Assembly (NCBI GenBank): GCA_035333525.1
Contig: DAOQQF010000029.1
Span: forward strand, 1 to 12,139
Reading direction: 5' to 3'
DNA from: CALMFT01 sp035333525
GTDB lineage: Bacteria; Patescibacteriota; Gracilibacteria; Absconditabacterales; Absconditicoccaceae
DNA length: 12,139 nt
Both the position numbers and the translations under genes were made by a program. Below are positions 1 to 6,415 of this stretch, in pieces. Position 1 is the stretch's first letter. Every line of letters starts with the position of its first letter. Below the pieces are notes generated by a model. The model was not told where the DNA came from. It made no database searches and saw only the letters and a program-made list of their open reading frames with translations.

Positions 1-167
1 CCATGTCGTAATCATAACACTTCGTTTTATGTTATACCGATTGTATAACAAACGCGAACTACCCATATTCTTGATTCCCGATAGTTCGCTAGTTATATCA
101 TCGGTATCTACCAAAAAAATAGTTCTCTTTTGATACGTAATTGGTATTACTTATTTCCCAAGGTTCC
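1..167. repeat. Inverted repeat copy 1 (left, truncated by window edge)
   Basis: This stretch matches the reverse complement of 2818-2984. A core of about 69 bases (roughly 80-148) is identical. The outer part has about eight substitutions and there are two 4-base indels, one in each direction, so both copies are 167 nt here. Homology stops sharply at GGTTCC (162-167) on the inner side. On the outer side it runs off the window, so the true end is not seen. The minus strand of this copy would encode the same residues as the ORF inside copy 2, but the 4-base indel shifts the frame. At least this copy is therefore not an intact gene. Confidence 0.9.
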
Positions 168-172
168 TTATC

Positions 173-200
173 TTGTATTTTATCATCATATTATTACTAT
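173..200 (+). promoter_or_regulatory. Possible promoter of rsmH
   Basis: TTGTAT (173-178) and TACTAT (195-200) are separated by 16 nt; each matches four of six consensus bases. The -10 ends only 7 nt before the rsmH ATG, so a transcript from here would be leaderless or nearly so. That resembles the much clearer promoter at 3740-3767. AT-rich sequence makes chance matches common. Confidence 0.3.
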
Positions 201-207
201 ATGTACC

Positions 208-1137
208 ATGGAACGTCATTATCCCGTTATGCTTTCAGAAGTATTAACTTTTGTTAAACAGTATTGCTCTTTACATGAGGTAGATCACAATTCATTGATT
301 ATCTTTGATGGAACATTGGGTCATGCAGGACATTTGATTGCTTTAATGAAGGAAATTGGTCATTTGATTCGTTGGTATATTGCAACTGATGTTGATAAGC
401 AGATGATATCTCAGGCTCAAGAAGCTATCAATCAATCATTGAGCGCAGACCTTCAATCAAAGATTATTATTAAACATGGTTCATATGATCAGGCCCTTTC
501 TATTGCTCAAGAATTGGGTATCGAATATGATGTATTTTTTCTTGATTTGGGTGTTAATCTTTGGCATTTTAAACTCTCTGAAAGAGGATTTAGTATAAAA
601 TGAGAAGGATGTTTGGATATGAGATATGATCAAGATTCAGATGTTCCTACCGGCGCATACATTCTCAATACATATTCTACTAATCAACTTATTGATATGT
701 TTGTCATCAATTCTGAGATTAGTTACCCTACAAGTAATCGTCTTGCTCAAGAAATTGTACATAGAAGGTCAGAACGCTTATGGGAACACTCAACTCAATT
801 AAATGATCTTACTAAAGAATTATGATATAGTGCAAAAGTTGCTGCTATTGTCTTTCAGGCAATTAGAATACAGGTAAATAGTGAATTTAATCGTATTCGT
901 TCTGCCTTGGGAAGTGTGCCATCAGCTATGAAGACAGATGGAATTATGATGATATTGAGTTACCATAGCTCGGAAGATAGAATAGTTAAACAGTGTGGAA
1001 AAGAACTTGAAATAAGAGGCATTATTGATAGACTGACAAAACATGCACTACCGCCCACTTATCGTGAAACACAATATAATAAACCCAGTAGAAGCGCTAA
1101 ATTAAGAGTTCGACAATGCAAACAAAAACCGTTATAA
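208..1137 (+). CDS. rsmH: 16S rRNA (cytosine1402-N4)-methyltransferase RsmH
   Basis: RsmH (MraW) uses S-adenosylmethionine to methylate N4 of C1402 in the 16S rRNA decoding centre. The 309-aa product has the family's usual length. The N-terminus HYPVMLSEVL matches the HxPVLLxEVL opening. The SAM-binding loop is DGTLGHAGH (residues 34-42), followed by an ATDVD acidic strand. LSERGFS and LDMRYD form the conserved central block, and SYHSSEDRIVK corresponds to the family's FHSLEDRIVK. Two in-frame TGA codons (601, 823) are read as Gly. The ATG at 208 was chosen because the family homology begins there; the open frame extends to 130 but only through repeat sequence. The gene overlaps the FtsL-like gene by 22 nt, the usual dcw-cluster order. 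One oddity is DLGVNLWHF where the family normally has DLGVSSPQL. Confidence 0.95.
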
Positions 1138-1436
1138 CCTATATTCCTCGTTCTAATAAACGTTCTTTTGTGTCCAAAAAACCTTTTCGTTGGTCGTTGA
1201 TTTGGACGTATGGAAAATTCGTGGTAGTTCTTTTTTTTGCATGTGTTTATCTTATTTTCACTAATCAAACATCAACACTATGATATACGTTAAGAAGGTG
1301 ACTAAGAGCTATAGAACAAGCTCAAGAAAGACTAGACACGATTCAATCTAAAGTAAGTAAAAAAGAACAGGAGCTTCGATCGCAAGTAAATCGAACACCA
1401 AGTAAACAAAAATCATTGATTGTTGACCTTCCGTAG
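1116..1436 (+). CDS. FtsL-like cell-division membrane protein
   Basis: This 106-aa protein has the FtsL/septum-initiator layout. A basic cytoplasmic N-terminus (about 1-27) comes first, then one transmembrane segment (about 28-50, rich in V, L, F). A charged helix follows (about 60-90; AIEQAQERLDTIQSKVSKKE), with spacing that suits a coiled coil. FtsL proteins bridge FtsB/FtsQ to the septal synthase complex. The sequence of this family is poorly conserved, so the call rests on architecture, size and position directly behind rsmH, overlapping it by 22 nt. Two TGA codons (1281, 1299) encode Gly just after the membrane segment; in the standard code the protein would end there. Stop is TAG. It could also be another small bitopic division protein. 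Confidence 0.65.
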
Positions 1437-1467
1437 GGGATGCACTTTATTTTATTACTATTGAGTT

Positions 1468-1920
1468 ATGATTGATCTACTGAAAAATACCATTGGCAAA
1501 GAGCATAAACTCATTGCACACAAAGGAGTCTTTTTTTCATTGTTTGATTCAAATGGTAAGTTAATCTTTTCCAAGTGAATGATTGAGGTAGATAAGTCAC
1601 TTGATCAGATTATCGATATATTTTATCATAGTTTTTTTTCTCAACTAGAAGATCAGATTAAACTTATTGTAGTCGATGTGGTTACTCATTTGGAGGAGTT
1701 ATATGATTATGGCGTTATCAATAAAATCGATTGGACCAAAAATGGTGTAGCAGTTCAACAGTTGGAGGGGGAGTTGTGATGAGTTATTCTGCCAAATACT
1801 GAGTGAGTCGCTGATGTTAAACAACTGTTTAGTTTGATAAAAAAAAAGAATAATCTGAACGGAAATATCAAAGTTTTTCTTTTCCAAACTCAAAGAATTG
1901 TTGTGGAATATAAGAAATAA
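1468..1920 (+). CDS. Small protein, tentatively AMMECR1-like
   Basis: The 150-aa product resembles AMMECR1-domain proteins in pattern only. Near the N-terminus it has HKGVFFSLFDSNGKL, where the family has a 'GvFVtL...dGkLRGCIG' block. Near the C-terminus it has GVAVQQLEGELGGVILP and a final KVFLFQTQRIV strand, like the family's 'GvlLP...vevy.F' end. The RGCIG signature is not preserved. Several Gly residues are TGA (1576, 1777, 1780 and about 1801). The molecular function of AMMECR1-type proteins is not settled. ATG 1468 is the first in-frame ATG; the frame is open further upstream and no Shine-Dalgarno sequence is visible, so the start is uncertain. It begins 31 nt after the FtsL-like stop and ends 24 nt before sufC, so co-transcription is likely. 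Confidence 0.55.
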
Positions 1921-1944
1921 TCTTTTTAACCTTTTTTGTTGTCT

Positions 1945-2793
1945 ATGCTTTCAATATATAATCTTACGAGTGTTGTTCAGGGTAAAACTGTTTTGTCTCA
2001 TATTAAGACTCAATTTGTTCTCTGAGAACATTATTGCTTATTGGGTAGAAATGGTTCTGGTAAATCAAGTCTTGCTATGAGTATTATGGGAAATCCTGCT
2101 TATGAGTGCTCTTTTAATGATGCTATTGGTGAAACTATTGATAATCAGACTCCATGAATATGGATGATTGATGAGGAAAGTTTTTTTGATGAAGTCACTA
2201 AACGCTCTCTTATAGATCATGGTATTAATGATCTCAATCGTATCAATATCTCAGAGTTGGGCGTTGATATGAGAGCAAAACTAGGGATTTTTGTTGCTTT
2301 TCAAACTATACCTCAGATACCGTGAGTAAAACTTTTTGAGTTCTTGAGAATAATTTATAATGCTAGATGGTGAACCAGTGAGACATTTTTGTCGTTCAAA
2401 AAAATCATAGAACCCCTATGTCAGGAACTTATGATTGAGAGGGATTTCTTACGAAGAGATGTTAATGTATGATTTAGTGGTTGAGAACGTAGGAAAATAG
2501 AAATTCTTCAACTTCAAATCCTTAAACCTAGGTATATTTTTTTAGATGAAGTTGATAGTTGATTGGATGTTGATGCATTCAAGTCTATTGCTCAGATTCT
2601 TTCTGCATATCGTAGTTCTACCAATACATTCGTCATTATAACTCATTACTTTGATATTTTGGAGTACATCCCTGTAGATCATGTCTATCTCATGGATGGT
2701 GGTATGATTATATCAAAGTGAGATATGAGTATGGCTTCAACAGTCAAAGAGCATTGATTTGAAACGCTTTTATCAACAACCATAAAACAATAG
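1945..2793 (+). CDS. sufC: Fe-S cluster assembly ABC ATPase SufC
   Basis: SufC is the cytoplasmic ABC ATPase that drives the SufBCD scaffold during iron-sulfur cluster assembly. The 282-aa product carries Walker A GRNGSGKS (34-41) followed by the SufC-typical MGNPAYE. It then has a Q-loop region GIFVAFQ...IPGV, the signature NVGFSGGE (174-181), Walker B YIFLDE with D201/E202, D-loop DSGLD (204-208), and the H-loop ITHYF with H234. NVGFSGGE plus DSGLDVDA separates SufC from other ABC ATPases. Glycines 176, 180 and 206 are TGA codons, which is strong proof of the recoding. The protein is somewhat longer than usual (about 250 aa), mostly between Walker A and the signature. No sufB or sufD lies in this window. 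Stop is TAG. Confidence 0.92.
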
Positions 2794-2817
2794 TAGTGAT
2801 ATTCTTTGTAATAGAGA

Positions 2818-2984
2818 GGAACCTTGGGAAATAATACCAATTACGTATCAAAAGAGAACTATTTTTTTGGTAGATACCGATGATATAACTAGCGAACTAT
2901 TGGGAATCAAGAAAATGGGGAGTTTGCGTTTATTATACAATCGGTATAAGTATCATAAAACGAAGTTTTATGATTATGACATGG
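2818..2984. repeat. Inverted repeat copy 2 (right)
   Basis: This is the reverse complement of 1-167, starting with GGAACC at 2818, 25 nt after the sufC stop. It differs by about eight substitutions and two 4-base indels (near 2833 and 2951). The two copies bracket rsmH, the FtsL-like gene, the AMMECR1-like gene and sufC. No inverted termini or transposase are visible, so I do not call it an insertion sequence. Confidence 0.9.
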
Positions 2985-3091
2985 AAGATGTACTCTCAGG
3001 AAGTTCGTCAAATACGGACTTTACAAAAACAAAGGATTTACTATTAGAGGTAGTTTTTCATAAATCCGGGGTTTCTCCCAGATTCCTATAA
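2867..3091 (+). CDS. Unassigned short ORF running out of repeat copy 2
   Basis: The frame is open from 2786 to the TAA at 3089-3091 but has no ATG before the middle, so a TTG at 2867 (74 aa) is the only plausible start. The product is polar and charged (VDTDDITSELLGIKKMG...) with no motif I recognise. None of its four glycines is TGA, unlike most genes in the window. The counterpart in repeat copy 1 is frame-shifted by a 4-base indel. It may be a decayed gene fragment carried by the repeat rather than an active gene. Nothing else is visible between 2794 and 3158 apart from the repeat. Confidence 0.3.
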   Translation: MVDTDDITSELLGIKKMGSLRLLYNRYKYHKTKFYDYDMEDVLSGSSSNTDFTKTKDLLLEVVFHKSGVSPRFL

Positions 3092-3158
3092 CCTATCTTT
3101 TATATTTTGCTTATTTTGATCCATGATATAAGTTATAAGTCGGTTATCAAACTATAAT

Positions 3159-3731
3159 TTATTGACTCTTTTCGTTTTCTTTATGGCCATCTGTTACAAG
3201 TCTTTGTCTTACCATTGGTCCGTATCGCATTTTTTTTTCTTCATCTAGCATTATTCTGTTCATATAATACTGCTTTTTAGGTAGTTTAGTAGAGTTATTG
3301 CCGACATTAAACTGGAAGAAACATTTATCTGTTCGTGGATTTTTGATAATATGTAATTTCCCATTTTGATATGAGTATAATCTATAAGTGTCCTTAAATG
3401 GATCTCAAGTAATAGTTGACTCAACAATTCTATTTTGATTTATATAACATTTAATTGCTTGCATTTCTCATCATTTGAATACACAGATATCAGGTTTTAT
3501 TTTTCATTGTAGATGTTTCATAATTTTATCTTGTGATTGAGGATCGAGGATAAGAATAAGATCCTTAGTTATAGGTCATGAGTATCATGCTTGTGGTGTG
3601 AATCATTGTTTCTTGAGAAACTGGAAAAGCGACTCTTTGGTTGATCATGATGGGTTAGATTGTTTATTATCTGTTTCATAATCTCAATGAGTTGAGTTGT
3701 GTGTTGTATTAATAATACGTTTTGAGAACAT
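3159..3731 (-). CDS. Hypothetical protein, 190 aa
   Basis: I do not recognise this protein. Joining through TGA as Gly gives one uninterrupted frame, with a stop (TAA) immediately upstream of the ATG at 3731, so the start is well fixed. The first 45 residues are rich in Asn, Ser, Thr and His and look disordered. A folded-looking part follows from about residue 50 (ESLFQFLKKQGFTPQ, then DLILILDPQSQDKIMKHL). A second half rich in Tyr, Asn and Lys contains CYINQNRIVEST and CFFQFNVG. The C-terminus is basic and charged. There is no signal peptide or membrane segment. It lies alone, divergent from ftsK, and has the best promoter in the window, so it is probably well expressed. A DNA- or RNA-binding role would fit the charge but is only a guess. 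Confidence 0.75.
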
Positions 3732-3739
3732 AATAATGC

Positions 3740-3767
3740 ATTATACTCATATCTATTTATTTGTCAA
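3740..3767 (-). promoter_or_regulatory. Consensus sigma-70-type promoter, leaderless
   Basis: On the minus strand, TTGACA (3767-3762) and TATAAT (3745-3740) are both perfect consensus hexamers, 16 nt apart. Only 8 nt separate the -10 from the ATG at 3731. Initiation at the usual distance would start the mRNA within a few nucleotides of the start codon, giving a leaderless message. Confidence 0.8.
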
Positions 3768-3789
3768 TCTTTTTCATTGATATTATTCT
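3761..3789 (+). promoter_or_regulatory. Possible ftsK promoter, sharing its -35 with the divergent promoter
   Basis: TTGTCA (3761-3766) and TATTCT (3784-3789) are separated by 17 nt. The -35 overlaps, base for base on the other strand, the TTGACA of the divergent promoter at 3762-3767. The two promoters could not be fully occupied at once. TATTAT at 3781-3786 is an alternative -10 with a short 14-nt spacer. Confidence 0.45.
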
Positions 3790-3792
3790 CAT

Positions 3793-3799
3793 AGAGGAG
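3793..3799 (+). promoter_or_regulatory. Strong Shine-Dalgarno without an ATG behind it
   Basis: AGAGGAG is the clearest ribosome-binding site in the window, but the ftsK ATG is 43 nt downstream. At the correct distance there is only ATTG (3807-3810). ATT at 3807 is in frame with ftsK and would add 12 residues. TTG at 3808 is in another frame and would give a 35-aa peptide ending in TAA before or over the ftsK start. Confidence 0.5.
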
Positions 3800-3842
3800 C
3801 TTTCAAATTGAGAGTCGACCAAACAAAATTATTCTTTTACAT

Positions 3843-6107
3843 ATGTGAAGAAGATCATCCTATTCCAAATCTAAATCCTCAAAATCGGTTAGACCCTCCA
3901 AGTCATTTCGCGTAACTAAATACAACACTGCTTTACCGATTATCGTGATAAGCATACTCTATATCGGGTGTTCTTTTTTTGCAAAATCAGCACCTGTATT
4001 TGTTATTCTCCAACAAATTGGTTCTTTTGTGTATGGTAGTCAAGGTATGCTTTTTGTAGTAATTGCTTTACTACTTTATGGATTACTTGCTCGAACCAAA
4101 CCATGGCTTATAGCTTCATGAGGAAGACAATTTTTTGTATTAAGTATTTTTATCTCTGCGTTGATTAATATGAACTTACTGGATGCTCAGCGTTTTGAGT
4201 ATACCAAGTATGGATGATATATATCGGCACCATTATTGGAGATAGGTAAACTTCTTTTTGCAACCAATACAATGGTTATTCAATGAGTTATTGTTATAGG
4301 GTTATTGGTAACAATTATTTGGATTCTTATGTCTACCAATATTGAGTTACCGCTCTTGCCATCGGTTCGCCTGCATATGCCAGATAAACCAACTACCACA
4401 CATCAGCTTATCAATAATCCTTCTTCGTGATCTAAGATAACCTGAGAAACATACAAAAAAACTGCATCACAACGAAAGGATAATAATCAGGATGGCGACA
4501 CTCTATGATCGGACTCATGACTCAAAACGTTACTTAAATCCAAACTTATGGAAAAACTGGGTCGTTGATGATCTCATTGATGAGGGGGTTTGTATGAATG
4601 AGTATCCCTACCCAAGCCAGTTATTTCATTTCCTAAAGACAAACCAACATTTGGGGTAGGCTTACTGCATACTCCAGATCGTACCAAAGGTCATATAGAT
4701 GAACTTTATATTACAGCAAAAGCCGACCTTATTAAAGCGAAACTTGCTGAGTTTGGTATTCAGGTAGAGATAGCATGATATAATATATGACCGTCGGTTG
4801 TTCAAATCAAACTTCAACCCCAATCTGGCGTCAAATATAGTGCTATTGAATGACTAAAAAATGATTTGATGTGAGCTCTCAAATCAAAGACATTGAGGAT
4901 CTTAGCTCCTATTGTATGAACCGAATTTGTTGGTATTGAAATTTCAAATCCTCAACCATCAATAGTAAGACTATCAGAAGTATTGGGATCTACAGAATTT
5001 ACTTCATCAATGAACGATAATCTGACAAACCTATCTCTTGGTAAGGGAATTGATGGTAAGTTGGTAATAAAATCACTTGAAAGTATGCCACATTTATTGA
5101 TTGCATGAGCAACTTGACAAGGTAAATCAGTATGAGTCAATGATTTTATCTTATCACTCATGTATCAAAATACGCCCAATGAACTCAGATTTATTATGGT
5201 TGATCCGAAGCAGGTTGAGATGGAGTTATATTCTGGATTGCCGTATCTGTTGTGTCCGATTATTACTGATCCAGAAAAAGCGTTACGCGCACTCAAACGA
5301 GCGACTGTTGAGATGGACACAAGATATGGTATGCTCAAAGCTCTTAGAGTTAAGAATCTTGATGAATATAATGCAAAAGTAGTATGACTTCCTATTGAAG
5401 AACAAACAACCTACCAGAAATTACATAGGATTGTTATTGTTGTTGATGAACTTGCTGATCTTATGATGTCCGGCAAAAAAAAAGATGTTGAATTGTGTAT
5501 TACTCGTATTGCACAAAAGGCTCGTGCTGTTGGTATGCACCTTATTGTTGCAACCCAAAGACCATCGGTCAATGTGATTACATGACTTATTAAAGCCAAT
5601 ATGCCTACTAGGATATCTTTTGGTGTAGTAAGCCAAATTGATAGTAGAACGATACTTGATATGAAAGGAGCAGAAGATTTGATTGGTAGATGAGATATGC
5701 TCTATGTTGATCCAACCACTCGTCATCCTATTAGAATTCAAGCGCCATTCGTTGATACTCCTGAAATTGAAGAAGTTGTTCATCATTTAAAAAAACACTA
5801 CATGAAATGACTTGATGAACAAGATATTTATGATAGCGAGTTGACTTGATTATTGGATGGATCAGGAATTGGTAGTATGGGAGGAATGCTTTTATGATGA
5901 GGTTGAGGAGATCACGATAGTGATGACGAAACACTGGTTCAACAAGCTATTGAGATTATTTCAAAATCTCGTAGAGCAAGTACAACTGCTATCCAAAGAC
6001 ATCTCAAAATATGATTTGCTAGAGCATGAAGAGTTATGGATATACTTGAGGAAAGAGGCATAGTTTGACCCCAAGAATGAGGAAGACCTAGAGAGGTCTT
6101 AATATAA
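3843..6107 (+). CDS. ftsK: DNA translocase FtsK
   Basis: FtsK is a septum-anchored hexameric motor that pumps chromosome ends out of the closing division site. The 754-aa product has a basic tail, then four hydrophobic segments (about 29-50, 68-85, 96-112, 145-165) as membrane anchor. A Ser/Gly/Lys-rich linker follows, only about 100 residues long. The RecA-like motor has Walker A GATGQGKS (422-429), FIMVDPKQVE, Walker B IVIVVDEL (D535, E536), and AVGMHLIVATQRPSVNVITG. The C-terminal gamma winged helix (about 693-754) ends in ERGIVGPQEGGRPREVL and would read KOPS-type sites. About 33 glycines are TGA, including G422 and G425 of Walker A and the second codon. ATG 3843 is the first in-frame ATG; an ATT start at 3807 behind a strong ribosome-binding site is possible. 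Stop is TAA. Confidence 0.96.
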
Positions 6108-6184
6108 GCTATGTGATAATTTTCTTATGAGCTCACATTTGTTTTTCAATTGACTACAATATCGTATATATTATTACAAAAATA

Positions 6185-6219
6185 ATAGTTCTCTTTTTGA
6201 TACTTAATTGGTATTACTT
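6185..6219 (+). repeat. Partial third copy of the dispersed repeat
   Basis: ATAGTTCTCTTTTTGATAC followed by TTAATTGGTATTACTT matches 119-153 of repeat copy 1, in the same orientation, with one inserted T and one substitution. Nothing of the repeat is found beyond these 35 or so bases. It lies in the intergenic region after ftsK, about 80 nt ahead of the 31-aa ORF, much as copy 1 lies ahead of rsmH. The segment includes a small dyad (GTAAT-TGGT-ATTAC in copy 1, imperfect here). Confidence 0.75.
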
Positions 6220-6239
6220 TCAAGAGTTTTTTCTCTTGA
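6220..6239. promoter_or_regulatory. Dyad TCAAGAG-N6-CTCTTGA, possible operator
   Basis: A perfect 7-bp inverted repeat with a six-T spacer overlaps the -35 element of the promoter at 6236-6263. The position suits an operator. It could also form a small RNA hairpin for transcripts coming from ftsK, but it has no T-tract immediately after it. Confidence 0.4.
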
Positions 6240-6263
6240 TTTTTGAATTACTCTGATTATAAT
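6236..6263 (+). promoter_or_regulatory. Promoter ahead of the 31-aa membrane peptide
   Basis: TTGATT (6236-6241) and a perfect TATAAT (6258-6263) are 16 nt apart. Expected initiation near 6270 leaves a leader of about 28 nt before the ATG at 6298. Confidence 0.55.
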
Positions 6264-6297
6264 TTATGAATAATTATTTTATTTTGTCAATACTTCT

Positions 6298-6393
6298 ATG
6301 AGAACACCAAAAATCATTATGAGTGTAGGAGTTTCCATCTTGGGTTTGACCTGCGGTATGATTTTTTCCTATGCGTTACAGTTGCTGAATTAG
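6298..6393 (+). CDS. Small single-span membrane peptide, 31 aa
   Basis: ATG to TAG encodes 31 residues: a short basic start (MRTPK) and one hydrophobic stretch (about 6-28, SVGVSILGLTCGMIFSYALQ). The pattern suits a small integral membrane peptide. Support comes from a good promoter upstream and a strong terminator downstream (6420-6467), which together form a complete transcription unit. No TGA codons are used. I know no homologue by sight, and chance ORFs of this length do occur. Position after ftsK is the only functional context. Confidence 0.45.
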   Translation: MRTPKIIMSVGVSILGLTCGMIFSYALQLLN

Positions 6394-6415
6394 TTTAATT
6401 GGATTGTATTGATGT

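Noticed and set aside
1440..1510. 22-codon frame starting ATG at 1440 just after the FtsL-like stop
   Set aside because: Short, ends in TAA and overlaps the better-supported AMMECR1-like frame.
5421..5786. 121-aa minus-strand ORF across the ftsK motor region
   Set aside because: It lies entirely opposite the FtsK Walker B region, shows no family motif, and is explained by the coding frame of ftsK.
6083..6100. Hairpin AAGACC-TAGAGA-GGTCTT at the end of ftsK
   Set aside because: The 6-bp stem is inside the last ftsK codons (GRPREV) and has no T-tract after it, so it is not convincing as a terminator.
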